Position numbers and translations under genes: made by a program | The notes under the pieces: model-generated | The model's database searches: none | The model's input: only the letters and a program-made list of their open reading frames with translations | What the model was told of the DNA's origin: nothing | In this document: one piece after another, positions 9,868 to 20,346 of the stretch | Position numbering within the stretch: position 1 is the stretch's first letter | Layout of the letters: the number at the start of each line of letters is the position of its first letter | Source: Pandoraea communis | Lineage (GTDB): Bacteria > Pseudomonadota > Gammaproteobacteria > Burkholderiales > Burkholderiaceae | Direction of reading: 5' to 3' | DNA length: 64,000 nucleotides | Assembly (NCBI RefSeq): GCF_902459745.1 | Contig: NZ_CABPSJ010000003.1 | Coordinates: 1-64,000 of the forward strand

Positions 9868-10285
9868 GGTCATGCTCCTTGAGGCGAATTCATATCGTCA
9901 GCGTACCGGGCAGAGGTCAGCCTGCGGCTACGCCATGGTTACCGCACGTTACGACTCGCCTCCGGCCAAGCCTCCCCAGGCGGTCCCGCGACAGTCCTGT
10001 GTTCCGTTGCCTGATGATTTCGCGACGGTAGAACACCGTCGCGTCGTGACACCGTAGTTCTGAAGTCGGATCGCAAAACGTCCGGCAAGTTCGTGCATTC
10101 GGGTTTCCCCTAGTATGCCCGTATTTTGCGTATCTATGTGACGCGGCCCCCTTGTTTTGACAGGGTTTGGGCGACGCCGGGAGGGTATGTGGGGAAGTCT
10201 CGACGGCATTTGAAATATTTTTTTTCATTTGACGGGGTTCTGATGAAAATATACTTTCCTTCACTTCGATGGATTGCCTTGACTC
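9868..10285. promoter_or_regulatory. Divergent regulatory region upstream of rpiR
   Basis: 418 bases between the hypothetical gene and rpiR. The right half is AT-rich and holds two GAAA-N6/7-TTTC inverted repeats directly upstream of rpiR (see 10211-10258). No gene is evident; a 48-codon minus-strand frame near 10098 was considered and not called. Confidence 0.5.
10211..10258. promoter_or_regulatory. Paired GAAA...TTTC repeats, candidate RpiR operators
   Basis: TGAAATATTTTTTTTCA (10211-10227) and GAAAATATACTTTC (10245-10258) share GAAA/TTTC arms. They are 33-34 bases apart, about three helical turns, and lie 28 to 75 bases before the rpiR start. RpiR/MurR regulators are known to bind AT-rich repeats of this kind, so autoregulation of the operon is plausible. 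Confidence 0.45.
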
Positions 10286-11398
10286 ATGATTGACGCAGAA
10301 TCGTTGCCCGCCGATCTGCCGCTCACCGAGCGCATCGTGCGCGCCATGCCCGACCTGACGCCCGCGCAGCAGCGCATGGCGGCGTTCGTGCTCGACAACA
10401 CGTTTCGTGCGGCGACCATGCGTATCGACGAATTCGCCGATGCCGTCGGCGTATCGCTTGCCACGGTCAATCGTTTCGCGCGCGCACTTGGCTTCGACGG
10501 CTATCCGCAATGCCGGGCGGCGATGGTGCGCGGGTATGAAGCCACGCTCGCGCCGATCGAAAGTCTGCGCACGAGCAAGGCGCAGGCGAGCGCGAGTGCC
10601 GATGTGATGGCCGCGTCGCTGGCGCAGGCTATCGAGAATCTGGATTGGACGCGTCGTGCGCTCGACGCCGCGACTTGCGAGCGTGCCGTCGAGTCGATCC
10701 TGCAGGCGCGTCGTATTTATGTGCTGGGGCTGGGGGCGAGCGGATATCTCGCCGGGCTACTGCACCATGGCCTTGATCCGTACTGCGAGAACGTGCAGGC
10801 GGTGGTCGGTGCCGGGGGATCGACGCATGCCGCGCGCCAGCTCTTCAAATTGCGCGAGGGCGATCTGGTGATCGCACTCGCGTTTCCGCGATACGTGTCC
10901 GACACCATCACGCTGTGCCGCCGTCTGCGTGGGCGCGGCGTACCCGTCATGGTGCTGACGGACAGTCCGACGTCTCCGCTGGCGCCGCTTGGCGATATCG
11001 TGATTTTCGTGCGCAGCAAGCCGCGTCTGTCGAGCAACTCGGAAGCGAGTGTGCTGGCGGTCATTGACGCCCTGTGCGATGCCGTCGCCCAGCGCGCCAA
11101 ACATGCGGTGGATCGCGCCACCGAACTCACCGATTTCCTGCTGCCGTGGCTCGACTCGGCATCGCTCGCTTCGGCGGCAAGCGCGAGCGCGAGCGCACCG
11201 GCCAATGTGCCGGCGGGGCCGGTGGTCGGGCGGATCGTCACACCACAACGCACCGCCGCCGCCAACGCCACGGCGAACTCTCTTACGAACGCCGCCGTTG
11301 TGGCGAGCGCTGGCACGCAAGGCGCACCGAACCCTGGCCAACAGGCCACGCCCCGCACTGCGCCGGGCAGTGAGGACAGAAAGGACAGAGCATCATGA
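10286..11398 (+). CDS. MurR/RpiR-family transcriptional regulator
   Basis: A 370-residue regulator. Residues about 8-85 are the HTH_6 domain (LTPAQQRMAAFVLDN, then GVSLATVNRFARALGFDGY), and residues about 125-265 are an SIS sugar-isomerase fold (ILQARRIYVLGLGASGYLAG, VVGAGGSTHAARQLFKL). Residues after 290 form an Ala-rich, low-complexity tail unusual for the family. The stop codon overlaps the iaaA start (ATGA), so it is the first gene of the peptide operon and probably senses a muropeptide-like, amino-sugar or peptide-derived ligand. Confidence 0.88.
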   Translation: MIDAESLPADLPLTERIVRAMPDLTPAQQRMAAFVLDNTFRAATMRIDEFADAVGVSLATVNRFARALGFDGYPQCRAAMVRGYEATLAPIESLRTSKAQASASADVMAASLAQAIENLDWTRRALDAATCERAVESILQARRIYVLGLGASGYLAGLLHHGLDPYCENVQAVVGAGGSTHAARQLFKLREGDLVIALAFPRYVSDTITLCRRLRGRGVPVMVLTDSPTSPLAPLGDIVIFVRSKPRLSSNSEASVLAVIDALCDAVAQRAKHAVDRATELTDFLLPWLDSASLASAASASASAPANVPAGPVVGRIVTPQRTAAANATANSLTNAAVVASAGTQGAPNPGQQATPRTAPGSEDRKDRAS

Positions 11399-12351
11399 GT
11401 CACGCCCAACGCGCGGTCATCGCCATTCATGGCGGTGCCGGCACCATCAGTCGCGAGACCTCGCCCGAAGAACTCAAGGCCTATCACGAGGCGTTGGCCG
11501 GCGTGTTGCGCGGCGGGCAGGCCGTGCTCGCCGCAGGCGGTTCCGCACTCGACGCCGTGACCGAAGCCGTGCGTCTTCTCGAAGACTGCCCTCGCTTTAA
11601 CGCGGGACGCGGTGCAGTGTTCACACACGAAGGCACGCATGAACTCGACGCCGCGATCATGGACGGCGCGACGCTCGACGCGGGCGCCATCGCCTGTGTT
11701 CATCGTTTGCGCAATCCGATTCTCGCCGCCCGCGCGGTGCTCGAACACAGCCCGCACGTGTTGCTCGTGGGCGAGGGCGCAGAAGCCTTTGCGGCGGCGA
11801 ACGGCGCCGTACTGGTTGAGCCCGATTATTTCTTTACCGAAGCGCGCTATGCCCAATGGCAACGTGCGCTGGCCGACGCCGCTGTGGCGCTCGACCACGA
11901 CATGCCGCTAAAGCAGGAGCCCATCGATCCCGACACCAAGTTCGGCACGGTCGGTGCGGTCGCCTGCGATAGCAACGGTCATGTGGCAGCGGCCACGTCT
12001 ACCGGCGGCATGACGAACAAGGCCGTTGGCCGCGTGGGCGATTCGCCACTCATCGGCGCGGGTTGTTACGCGAACGATGCCACGGCGGCCGTCTCGGCCA
12101 CGGGGACGGGCGAGGCATTCATTCGCACCGTCGCCTGCTACGAAGTGGGCGCGTTGATGGCCTACGCCGGGCTGTCGCTCGCGCAGGCTGCCGAGCGCGT
12201 GATCCGGGAACGTCTGCCGCGCGTGCACGGTCGCGGCGGTTTGATCGCGGTGGACGCGCAAGGCAATGTGGCTTTGCCGTTCAATACCGAAGGGATGTAT
12301 CGCGGCGTGGCTCGTGTGGGCGAGACGCCTGTGACGGCTATTCACGAGTAA
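11395..12351 (+). CDS. iaaA: Isoaspartyl peptidase / L-asparaginase (Ntn hydrolase)
   Basis: A 318-residue plant-type asparaginase. The precursor splits itself before the nucleophile Thr185 in KFGTVGAVA to give alpha and beta subunits; [20 protein letters not shown] after it is the conserved substrate-binding segment, and the N-terminus IHGGAGTI is typical. It removes beta-aspartyl residues from isoaspartyl dipeptides. Gene order iaaA-gsiABCD is the same as in E. coli, which supports the assignment and a role in salvaging imported peptides in the cytoplasm. Starts inside the rpiR stop (4-bp overlap). Confidence 0.92.
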   Translation: MSHAQRAVIAIHGGAGTISRETSPEELKAYHEALAGVLRGGQAVLAAGGSALDAVTEAVRLLEDCPRFNAGRGAVFTHEGTHELDAAIMDGATLDAGAIACVHRLRNPILAARAVLEHSPHVLLVGEGAEAFAAANGAVLVEPDYFFTEARYAQWQRALADAAVALDHDMPLKQEPIDPDTKFGTVGAVACDSNGHVAAATSTGGMTNKAVGRVGDSPLIGAGCYANDATAAVSATGTGEAFIRTVACYEVGALMAYAGLSLAQAAERVIRERLPRVHGRGGLIAVDAQGNVALPFNTEGMYRGVARVGETPVTAIHE

Positions 12352-12433
12352 CGCCCCCGAAAGATCAGGCCTGGCTGTTGACGGCAGGGCCTTTGGCACC
12401 AGATTCAGCAAGCGAAGATTAGCGAGGACAGGC

Positions 12434-14320
12434 GTGGCAGAGCGCAAGACAACCCCAACGATTTCGTTGCCCGACGAGCGAGTGCTCGACGTGAGCGGCC
12501 TTACCGTGCAGTTCGCGACGTCCGAGCGCGTGGTCACGGCCGTGCGCGACCTGTCCTTCCATGTCGATCGTGGCGAGACCCTCGCCATCGTGGGCGAATC
12601 CGGCTCCGGCAAGTCGGTGACGTCGCTCGCGGCGATGCGCCTCGTCGAGAACGGGGGCGGAAGCATCACGCAAGGCTCGATGATCATGCGCCGCCGTAAT
12701 GGCAAGCTCGTCGATCTGACGCGTGCCAGCGGCCGGACCATGCGCAGCATTCGCGGCGCCGACATGGCGATGATCTTCCAGGAGCCGATGACCTCGCTCA
12801 ACCCGGTGTTCCCGGTGGGCGAGCAAATTGCGGAATCCATTCGCCTGCACCAGGGCAAGGACGCGGCGTCCGCACGTGCCGAAGCCCTGCGTATGCTCGA
12901 ACTCGTGCGAATTCCCGAAGCGCGCCGCGTGCTCGGGCGCTTTCCGCATCAGCTCTCGGGCGGTATGCGCCAGCGCGTCATGATCGCGATGGCGTTGTCG
13001 TGCAAGCCGGGCTTGCTCATCGCCGATGAACCGACGACCGCGCTCGACGTGACGATTCAGGCGCAGATTCTGCAATTGATTCGTGCGTTGCAGGACGAAA
13101 TGCACATGGGCGTCGTGTTCATCACGCACGACATGGGTGTCGTGGCGGAAGTGGCCGACCGCGTGCTCGTCATGCATCGCGGCGACAAAATCGAAGAAGG
13201 CCCCTCGCGCGAAATATTCGCAGCGCCGCGCGAGCGCTACACGCAGGCGCTGCTCTCCGCCGTACCGCGTCTGGGTTCGATGCATGGCACCGATTTGCCC
13301 GCCCGTTTCCCGCTGCTGCGCTACGACGCGCCGGCCGGCGCCAAGCCCGCTGCCGAAACGCCGCAGCCGACCGTCCGGACCGACGCCGGTCCGATTCTGC
13401 GCGTGAAGGATCTCGTGGCCCGCTTCGACGTACCGTCGGGCTTCTTCGGCCGTGTGAAGCAACGTGTGCACGCCGTCGAGCGCGTGAGCTTCGATCTGTA
13501 TCCGGGCGAGACGCTGGGCCTGGTGGGAGAGTCCGGATGCGGCAAATCGACTACCGGTCGCGCGCTGCTGCGTCTGGTCGCCAGTCAGGGCGGCTCTATT
13601 GAATTCGGCGGCAAGCCGATTCACGATCTCGCCGGACGCGCCTTGCAGACGCTGCGCCGCGACATCCAGTTCATCTTCCAGGACCCGTTCGCTTCGCTCG
13701 ATCCGCGCCTGACGGTCGGATTCTCGATCATGGAACCGCTGCTCGTGCACGGCGTGGCCAGCGGCGCGGAGGCAGAGAAGCGCGTGGCCGAACTCCTCGA
13801 CCGGGTTGGTCTGCCGGCCGATTACGCACAACGCTATCCGCATGAGTTCTCGGGCGGCCAGCGTCAGCGCATCGCCATTGCGCGCGCGCTGGCGCTCAAG
13901 CCCAAGGTCGTGATCGCCGACGAATCGGTCTCGGCGCTCGATGTCTCGGTACAGGCGCAGATCATCAACCTGATGCTCGACCTGCAAAAGGAGTTCGGCA
14001 TCGCGTTCCTGTTCATTTCGCACGACATGGCGGTTGTGGAGCGTATCAGCCATCGGGTCGCGGTGATGTACCTCGGCCAGATTGTCGAGATCGGTCCGCG
14101 CCGCGCCATTTTCGAGAACCCGCAACACCCGTATACGAAGAAGCTGATGTCGGCGGTGCCGATCGCCGATCCGGCGCGCCGTCACGCCAAGCGGGAGTTG
14201 TTGACGGAAGAAATTCCGAGTCCGATCCGCGCGGTCGGCGACGAACCGCAGGTGCAGCCGTTGGTGGAAGTCGGCGCGGGGCACTTCGTGGCGCGTCACC
14301 GCGTGGCGGGCGCGTATTGA
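12434..14320 (+). CDS. gsiA: Peptide/glutathione ABC importer, double ATP-binding protein
   Basis: A 628-residue protein with two fused ABC ATPase domains. Walker A GESGSGKS (residues 54-61) with LSGGMRQRV and ADEPTTALD mark the first; GESGCGKS with FSGGQRQRI and ADESVSALD mark the second. This tandem form is characteristic of GsiA, whereas DppD/DppF are separate. The start is GTG at 12434 behind an AGGA element. It energises the GsiC/GsiD channel. The glutathione specificity shown in E. coli may not hold here; co-encoded peptidases suggest peptides. Confidence 0.92.
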   Translation: MAERKTTPTISLPDERVLDVSGLTVQFATSERVVTAVRDLSFHVDRGETLAIVGESGSGKSVTSLAAMRLVENGGGSITQGSMIMRRRNGKLVDLTRASGRTMRSIRGADMAMIFQEPMTSLNPVFPVGEQIAESIRLHQGKDAASARAEALRMLELVRIPEARRVLGRFPHQLSGGMRQRVMIAMALSCKPGLLIADEPTTALDVTIQAQILQLIRALQDEMHMGVVFITHDMGVVAEVADRVLVMHRGDKIEEGPSREIFAAPRERYTQALLSAVPRLGSMHGTDLPARFPLLRYDAPAGAKPAAETPQPTVRTDAGPILRVKDLVARFDVPSGFFGRVKQRVHAVERVSFDLYPGETLGLVGESGCGKSTTGRALLRLVASQGGSIEFGGKPIHDLAGRALQTLRRDIQFIFQDPFASLDPRLTVGFSIMEPLLVHGVASGAEAEKRVAELLDRVGLPADYAQRYPHEFSGGQRQRIAIARALALKPKVVIADESVSALDVSVQAQIINLMLDLQKEFGIAFLFISHDMAVVERISHRVAVMYLGQIVEIGPRRAIFENPQHPYTKKLMSAVPIADPARRHAKRELLTEEIPSPIRAVGDEPQVQPLVEVGAGHFVARHRVAGAY

Positions 14321-14519
14321 ACCGGTGACCCGGCGAATGCGGCGGCGCGGCCAGATGTACGGGCTTGCGTTCACCGGCATGGTTTCCCCTGGGGAGTGAT
14401 TCCCCGGTAGCTCAGGCAGTACCCAGTTGCAGCTCTAGTTATCACCACAATGTCCGCCAAGGGAAGCAGTCCTACGACTCGCTCGCGGCGACCCCGTCAG
14501 ACCAGAAGGAGAAAGACAG

Positions 14520-16079
14520 ATGTCGAAAAACGCTTTGTTGGGCGCTCGCTGGAAAACCGCGTTCGCGTCCGTCGCCGTGACCTGCGCCGTGCTCAGTGCA
14601 GCGCCGGCGTTCGCCGCCAAGGATGTCGTGATGGCCGTGCAGTCGACGTTCACGACGATGGATCCATACGATGCCAACGACACGCTGTCGCAGGCGGTCG
14701 CCAAGTCGTTCTACGAGGGCATGTTCGGTTTCGACAAGGACATGAAACTCGTCAACGTGCTGGCCGATAGCTATACGGTTTCGCCGGATGGTCTCGTCTA
14801 CACGATCAAGCTCAAGTCGGGCGTGAAGTTCCAGGACGGCACGACTTTCGATGCCGCCGCCGTCAAGGCGAATTTCGACCGCGTGACGAATCCGGACAAC
14901 AAGCTCAAGCGCTACAACCTGTATAAGGAAATCGCCAAGACGGAAGCGGTCGATGCCCATACGGTGAAGTTCACGCTCAAAGAGCCGTTCTCGCCGTTCA
15001 TCAATACGCTGGCTCACCCGTCGGCCGTCATCATTTCGCCCGAAGCCCTCAAGAAGTACGGCAAGGACATCGCTTCGCACCCGGTCGGCACCGGTCCGTT
15101 CGAGTTCGTCGAATGGAACCGCACCGATTACGTGAAGGTGAAGAAGTTCGACGGCTACTGGAAGAAGGGCTATCCGAAGGTCGACACGATCACCTTCAAG
15201 CCGGTGGTCGACAACAACACGCGCGCCGCTGTCATGCAGACGGGCGAAGCAGGTTTCGCTTTCCCGGTGCCGTATGAGCAAGCCGACGGCCTGAAGGCGA
15301 GTGGCAAGGTCGACGTGATCGCCGGCCCGTCGATCATCCAGCGCTACGTGAGCTTCAACACGAAGCAGAAGCCGTTCGACGACGTACGCGTGCGTCAGGC
15401 CATCAATTACGCGATCAACAAGGAAGCGCTGGTGAAGGTGGCCTTCTCGGGCTACGCCACGCCGGCTGAAGGCGTGGTGCCGAAGGGCGTCGACTTCTCG
15501 ACCAAGACCGGCCCGTGGCCGTACAACCCGGCCAAGGCGAAGGAACTGCTCAAGGAAGCCGGTTACCCGAACGGTTTCGAGACCACGCTGTGGTCGGCCT
15601 ACACGTTCACGACCGCGCAAAAGGTGATCCAGTTCGTGCAGCAGCAACTGGCGCAAGTGGGCATCAAGGCGCAGGTGCGCGCGCTCGAAGCCGGTCAACG
15701 TGTCGAGCTGGTCGAGTCGGCACCGGACCCCGACAAGGCCCCGGTGCGCATGTACTACGTGGGCTGGTCGTCGTCGACGGGTGAAGCCGACTGGGCGCTG
15801 CGTCCGCTGCTGGCCTCCGAATCGTTCCCGCCGAAGCTGTTCAACACGGCGTACTACAAGAACGACGCGGTAGATGCCGACCTCAAGAAGGCGTTGCTCA
15901 CCACCGACCGTGCCGAGAAGATCAAGCTCTACACGGACGCGCAGCAGAAGATCTGGAACGATGCGCCGTGGGCGTTCCTCGTGACGGAAAAGCTGCTGTA
16001 CGCACGCAACAAGAACCTGTCGGGCGTGTACACCATGCCTGACGGCTCGTTCAACTTCACCGACATTTCGATGAAGTAA
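14520..16079 (+). CDS. gsiB: Periplasmic peptide/glutathione-binding protein
   Basis: A 519-residue SBP_bac_5 family solute-binding protein. Residues 1-32 form a Sec signal peptide with cleavage after AFA. The mature part begins [22 protein letters not shown], and [13 protein letters not shown] and [26 protein letters not shown] are cluster-5 hallmarks. AAGGAG precedes the ATG. It delivers the ligand to GsiCD. A strong hairpin follows before gsiC, probably raising the level of this subunit over the membrane parts. Confidence 0.92.
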   Translation: MSKNALLGARWKTAFASVAVTCAVLSAAPAFAAKDVVMAVQSTFTTMDPYDANDTLSQAVAKSFYEGMFGFDKDMKLVNVLADSYTVSPDGLVYTIKLKSGVKFQDGTTFDAAAVKANFDRVTNPDNKLKRYNLYKEIAKTEAVDAHTVKFTLKEPFSPFINTLAHPSAVIISPEALKKYGKDIASHPVGTGPFEFVEWNRTDYVKVKKFDGYWKKGYPKVDTITFKPVVDNNTRAAVMQTGEAGFAFPVPYEQADGLKASGKVDVIAGPSIIQRYVSFNTKQKPFDDVRVRQAINYAINKEALVKVAFSGYATPAEGVVPKGVDFSTKTGPWPYNPAKAKELLKEAGYPNGFETTLWSAYTFTTAQKVIQFVQQQLAQVGIKAQVRALEAGQRVELVESAPDPDKAPVRMYYVGWSSSTGEADWALRPLLASESFPPKLFNTAYYKNDAVDADLKKALLTTDRAEKIKLYTDAQQKIWNDAPWAFLVTEKLLYARNKNLSGVYTMPDGSFNFTDISMK

Positions 16080-16103
16080 GCATCACGCGCAAGTGTGAAG
16101 TGC

Positions 16104-16132
16104 CCGCGCCGCCGCTCCGGCGGGTGGCGCGG
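16104..16132 (+). other. Intercistronic stem-loop between gsiB and gsiC
   Basis: CCGCGCC (16104-16110) pairs with GGCGCGG (16126-16132), enclosing a second stem GCCG/CGGC (16111-16114 with 16118-16121). No T-tract follows. Position right after the binding-protein gene fits an mRNA-stabilising or partial-termination element. Confidence 0.6.
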
Positions 16133-16176
16133 TTTACCGCAAGACATGGTTTGGCAAGACGTTCGGCAAGACTGCG

Positions 16177-17097
16177 ATGCTCAATTACTTTCTCAAACGC
16201 CTGCTCGGCCTGATCCCCACGCTGCTGATCGTGGCAGTGCTGGTGTTCGGCTTCGTGCACATGTTGCCGGGTGATCCGGCGCGTCTGGCCGCCGGCCCGC
16301 AGGCGGACGAGGCGACCGTGGCGCTGGTGCGTCAGGATCTCGGCCTCGATAAGCCGCTGCTCACGCAATTCACACACTTCATCACGCATGCCCTGCGGGG
16401 TGACTTCGGTTTGTCGATGCGCAGCAAGCAGCCCGTCTCGGAGGAGATCGGCAGCCGCTTCCTGCCGACGTTGTGGCTCACGCTGGTGAGCATGATCTGG
16501 TCGGTGGTCATTGGCATGGGGCTGGGCGTGGCGTCCGCCGTCTGGCGCAATCGCTGGCCCGACCGGTTGGGTATGACGTTCGCGGTGTCAGGCATCTCGT
16601 TCCCGGCATTCGCGCTGGGGATGCTGCTGATGCAGGTTTTCTCGGTGCAGCTCGGATGGCTGCCCACGATGGGCGCCGACTCCTGGCGGAGCTACATCCT
16701 GCCTTCGATCACGCTCGGGGCGGCGGTGGCGGCCGTGATGGCGCGCTTCACCCGTTCGGCGTTCGTCGAAGTGCTTCACGAAGACTTCGTGCGCACGGCG
16801 CGCGCGAAGGGCCTCAACGAAATGCACGTGGTGTTCAAGCACGCCCTGCGTAACGCCATGATCCCCGTCGTCACCATGATGGGTTTGCAGTTCGGCTTCT
16901 TGCTCGGCGGCTCGATTGTCGTCGAGGTCGTGTTCAACTGGCCGGGGCTCGGACGTCTCCTGATCGATTCGGTCGAGATGCGCGACTACCCGGTGATTCA
17001 GGCGCTGGTACTGTTGTTCTCGCTGGAGTTCATTTTGATCAACCTCGTGGTCGACGTGCTGTACGCCGTCATCAACCCGACCATTCGCTACAAGTGA
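16177..17097 (+). CDS. gsiC: Peptide/glutathione ABC importer permease
   Basis: A 306-residue DppB-type permease with six predicted membrane helices. It starts [20 protein letters not shown] and carries the conserved EAA loop [25 protein letters not shown] that docks on the ATPase. The C-terminal [26 protein letters not shown] segment is typical of this permease class. The ribosome site is weak. It pairs with GsiD, encoded 10 bp downstream. Confidence 0.92.
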   Translation: MLNYFLKRLLGLIPTLLIVAVLVFGFVHMLPGDPARLAAGPQADEATVALVRQDLGLDKPLLTQFTHFITHALRGDFGLSMRSKQPVSEEIGSRFLPTLWLTLVSMIWSVVIGMGLGVASAVWRNRWPDRLGMTFAVSGISFPAFALGMLLMQVFSVQLGWLPTMGADSWRSYILPSITLGAAVAAVMARFTRSAFVEVLHEDFVRTARAKGLNEMHVVFKHALRNAMIPVVTMMGLQFGFLLGGSIVVEVVFNWPGLGRLLIDSVEMRDYPVIQALVLLFSLEFILINLVVDVLYAVINPTIRYK

Positions 17098-17107
17098 GGC
17101 ACGCATC

Positions 17108-18016
17108 ATGAACGCGGGTCAACCGACTACTGCCACCAACACCGCAGCCGCTGCCGGCAGCGATCGCGTACGCACGCCGTGGCGCGAATTCTGGCGCAAA
17201 TTCAAGAAACAACACATCGCCTTGGTTGCCGGGGCATTCGTGCTGGTACTGGTCATCGTCGCAATCCTGGCGCCGCACCTCGTGCCGTTCGACCCGGAGA
17301 ACTTCTTCGACTACGATGCGCTGAACGCCGGCCCCTCGGCGACTCACTGGTTCGGCGTCGATTCGCTGGGGCGCGACATCTTCAGTCGCGTGCTCGCGGG
17401 CACGCGAATTTCGCTGGCCGCCGGTTTCGGCTCGGTCGCGCTTGGCGCTGTGATCGGCACGGTGCTCGGGCTGCTCGCCGGCTATTACGAGGGCTGGTGG
17501 GATCGCATCGTCATGCGAATTTCCGACGTGCTCTTCGCCTTCCCGGGCATTCTGCTCGCCATCGGCGTGGTGGCCGTGCTGGGGAACGGCATGATCAACG
17601 TGATCGTCGCCGTCGCCATCTTCTCGATCCCGGCGTTTGCACGGCTCGTGCGCGGCAACACGCTCGTGCTCAAGCATCTGACGTACATCGAAGCGGCGCG
17701 CTCCATCGGGGCATCGGACTGGACGATCATCATGCGGCACATTCTGCCAGGTACGGTGTCGTCCATCGTGGTGTATTTTTCAATGCGTATCGGCACGTCG
17801 ATCATCACCGCCGCGAGCCTGTCGTTCCTCGGCCTGGGGGCGCAACCGCCCACGCCCGAGTGGGGCGCGATGCTTAACGAGGCGCGTGCGGATATGGTCA
17901 ACGCGCCGCATATCGCCATCTTTCCGAGCGTGGCCATTTTCCTGACCGTGCTTGCGTTCAATCTGTTGGGCGACGGCCTGCGCGACGCGCTCGATCCCAA
18001 GCTCGATCGCCATTGA
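17108..18016 (+). CDS. gsiD: Peptide/glutathione ABC importer permease
   Basis: A 302-residue DppC-type permease. A cytoplasmic N-terminus rich in Thr/Ala is followed by an OppC_N segment ([20 protein letters not shown]) and about six helices. The motif [21 protein letters not shown] and the EAA loop ([22 protein letters not shown]) are diagnostic. GAGG lies upstream of the ATG. Followed after 19 bp by the P1-peptidase gene, indicating one operon. Confidence 0.92.
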   Translation: MNAGQPTTATNTAAAAGSDRVRTPWREFWRKFKKQHIALVAGAFVLVLVIVAILAPHLVPFDPENFFDYDALNAGPSATHWFGVDSLGRDIFSRVLAGTRISLAAGFGSVALGAVIGTVLGLLAGYYEGWWDRIVMRISDVLFAFPGILLAIGVVAVLGNGMINVIVAVAIFSIPAFARLVRGNTLVLKHLTYIEAARSIGASDWTIIMRHILPGTVSSIVVYFSMRIGTSIITAASLSFLGLGAQPPTPEWGAMLNEARADMVNAPHIAIFPSVAIFLTVLAFNLLGDGLRDALDPKLDRH

Positions 18017-18035
18017 TTTCGACCGGGAGCGCGAC

Positions 18036-19142
18036 ATGACCCCATCGTCAGACCTTCGCGAAGCCTTGTTCGGTGCGCCATACGTCGGGTATCTGCCCGC
18101 CGGCGCGCGCGATGCGATCACCGATGTGCCGGGCGTTTTCGTCGGCCATGTCACGCTCGCGGACGGACCGTTGCAGACGGGGGTGACGGTGGTGTGCCCG
18201 ACACCCGCCGACGCGGCGGCGACCGCTCCCGACGCCCGCTGGGACCCGTTCCGCACCAAGATCCCGGCGGCGGCGGCCGTCATCAATGGTTTTGGCAAGA
18301 GCGTCGGTCTCATGCAGATCGATGAACTCGGTGTCATCGAAGCGCCTGTGGCGCTGACCAACACGTTTTCCGTGAGTCATGTGGTGCTTGGCCAGTTGCG
18401 CGCGGCACTCGCAGCGAACCCCGATATCGGGCGCGGCGGCCCGTCGCTCAATCCGACCGTTCTCGAATGTAACGACGGTTATCTGAACGATATGCAGGCG
18501 TTCGCCGTGACCGAGGCGCATTATGCGCAGGCACTGGCGAACGCATCGTCCGAGGTTGAGCAGGGGGCCGTTGGCGCCGGGCGAGGCATGTCGAGCTTTG
18601 GTCTCAAGGGCGGTATCGGTTCCGCGTCGCGTATGGTGGAGACGGCGGGGCAGACGTTCACCGTCGGTGTTCTCGTGCTGTCGAACTTCGGCCGTGCCTC
18701 GCAACTGACCGTCGCGGGGCGTCACGTCGGGCCGGTGCTCGACGAGCGTCTTGCGCAGCCCGAGCAAAGTGCAGCACCCGAGCGCGGCTCCATCATCATG
18801 CTGGTCGCCACTGACGCGCCGCTCGATGCGCGGCAGTTGCGTCGCGTCGCCACGCGCACCGGTGCCGGACTGGCGCGTACCGGCTCGGTGTACGGTCATG
18901 GCAGCGGCGACGTCGCGCTTGCCTTCACAACGGGCTACACGGTGCCGTATGACGCCATGGGGCGCGTCGCCCCTGCGGCCCTCGTGCCCGACACACAACT
19001 CGATCCGATTTTTCAGGCCACGGCCGACGCCACCGAGCAGGCGATCCTGCACGCGCTCTTTGCGGCCGAGTCCGTGCTCGGGCGCGACGGCCACGTGCGG
19101 CGTGCGCTTGCCGACGTGCTGCCCGACTGGGCGACGCTGTGA
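18036..19142 (+). CDS. P1-family aminopeptidase (DmpA/BapA-like)
   Basis: A 368-residue peptidase of family S58/P1, the Ochrobactrum DmpA (L-aminopeptidase/D-amidase/D-esterase) group. Self-cleavage is predicted between Gly251 and Ser252 in ERGSIIMLVATDAPL, freeing the Ser nucleophile; GAGRGMSSFGLKGGIGSASR at 180-199 is the conserved substrate-cleft loop. The start at 18036 is preceded by GGGAG; the longer frame extends into gsiD. These enzymes can release N-terminal D- or beta-amino acids, which suits a peptide import operon. No signal peptide, so it is cytoplasmic. Confidence 0.85.
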   Translation: MTPSSDLREALFGAPYVGYLPAGARDAITDVPGVFVGHVTLADGPLQTGVTVVCPTPADAAATAPDARWDPFRTKIPAAAAVINGFGKSVGLMQIDELGVIEAPVALTNTFSVSHVVLGQLRAALAANPDIGRGGPSLNPTVLECNDGYLNDMQAFAVTEAHYAQALANASSEVEQGAVGAGRGMSSFGLKGGIGSASRMVETAGQTFTVGVLVLSNFGRASQLTVAGRHVGPVLDERLAQPEQSAAPERGSIIMLVATDAPLDARQLRRVATRTGAGLARTGSVYGHGSGDVALAFTTGYTVPYDAMGRVAPAALVPDTQLDPIFQATADATEQAILHALFAAESVLGRDGHVRRALADVLPDWATL

Positions 19143-19166
19143 GCCTCTTCCTCTATTGCTGACATC

Positions 19167-19985
19167 ATGCGCATCCTGATCTCCACCGACATCGAAGGCG
19201 TCGCGGGCGTCTTTCACGCCGAACAGACCCGGCCGGGCAACGGCGAGTACGAACGCGCGCGCCGCTGGATGACGCGCGAAGCCAATGCGGCCGTCGAAGG
19301 GGCGTTCGCGGGCGGGGCGACCGAAGTCATGGTCAACGACTCGCACGGCGGATTTCGCAACCTGCTGCCGGACGACCTCGATCCCCGTGCCCGCCTCGTG
19401 CTGGGCAAGCCGCGCTATCTCGGCATGGTGGCCGGGGTGGAAGCGGGCTGCGACGCGCTGTTCATGATCGGCTACCACGGCAAGGCGCAAAGCGCAGGCA
19501 TTCTGGCGCACACGATCAATAGCTTCGCCTTCGCGCGCGTATGGCTGGGGGGCGTGGAAGCGAGCGAGGCCATGCTCTACGGCGCGCTCGCGGGCGAACG
19601 TGGCGTGCCGATGGTCATGGCGAGCGGCGACGACGTTTTCTGCGAGGAAACACAGTTGATCTTCCCGCACGCGCGCTTCGTGCAAACGAAGGCGGCGTGG
19701 GGGCAGGGTAGCGGCATGACGCTCAGCCCGAGCCAGTCATGCGACCTGATTCGCGACGCGGCGAAGGCGTCGCTTGCTCAGCCGCGCGAGTGGCACACGT
19801 ATCAGGTGGAAACACCCGTCGAAGTGCGTCTTCAGGCGCAGACAACGGCGCTGGCCGATCTCTTCTGCCAATGGCCCACGCTTGAACGTGTCGACGGTGT
19901 TACGCTCCAATATGTGGCGCCGAGCGTCGAAGCGGCGGTGCGGGTGTTGAACTGCCTGTCCGCCATGTCGTTCATGCTGAGGTAG
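19167..19985 (+). CDS. M55-family D-aminopeptidase (DppA-like)
   Basis: A 272-residue zinc D-aminopeptidase. The N-terminal STDIEGVAGV gives the metal-binding Asp8 and Glu10; the conserved MVNDSHGG, MIGYHGKA and GGVEASEAM segments supply the remaining metal-binding and active-site residues. In Bacillus the homologue acts on D-Ala-containing peptides. Lying at the end of an importer operon beside a P1 peptidase, it probably breaks down D-residue peptides such as cell-wall fragments. The ribosome site is weak, suggesting coupling to the upstream gene. Confidence 0.87.
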   Translation: MRILISTDIEGVAGVFHAEQTRPGNGEYERARRWMTREANAAVEGAFAGGATEVMVNDSHGGFRNLLPDDLDPRARLVLGKPRYLGMVAGVEAGCDALFMIGYHGKAQSAGILAHTINSFAFARVWLGGVEASEAMLYGALAGERGVPMVMASGDDVFCEETQLIFPHARFVQTKAAWGQGSGMTLSPSQSCDLIRDAAKASLAQPREWHTYQVETPVEVRLQAQTTALADLFCQWPTLERVDGVTLQYVAPSVEAAVRVLNCLSAMSFMLR

Positions 19986-20346
19986 TGGCTGTCGCCTGGT
20001 TCCGAGGGTATTGAGTGCCACAGTGCCCGTCGTGGCCGGCAATGTTCTATGGTTCTGTCGGAAGCATCGCGCTGGTTGGCGTCTCGATGGTTTGTGATCG
20101 AATATCCCCTAAATCGCTAGGGTATTCCCTGTCAGACAGACAGGCTGGCATCGCGTGTGATAACGCGCCAGTGCCTGAGTCCGGCAGGCGCGCGTATTTC
20201 GTGTTGCTGAAATGGGACTGAGTGGGCGGCAGCCTATCGATGGCTGTCGTCGGCATGCGATAATTCGTAATATTTTGTAACAGGCGCGCCGCCTTATGAG
20301 GTGCAGCTTCGGATTATTGGACGCCGGTCAGTCCCGGCGGTAAATC
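19986..20346. other. Gene-free region with two short inverted repeats
   Basis: 361 bases between the peptide operon and the DUF4118 gene. CCCTA/TAGGG (within 20104-20125) and CCTGTC/GACAGG (20128-20144) form neighbouring inverted repeats that could be regulator sites for the downstream gene. No terminator with a T-tract and no gene are evident. Confidence 0.4.

Noticed and set aside
9949-10209. Minus-strand frames in the rpiR upstream region (including a 48-codon version from 10098)
   Set aside because: A weak GGGGA precedes the inner ATG, but the sequence is low-complexity and overlaps probable operators; support is too thin.
12419-14380. 653-codon open frame opposite gsiA
   Set aside because: Antisense shadow of a high-GC gene: no ribosome site, His/Arg-rich composition, and gsiA motifs are complete on the other strand.
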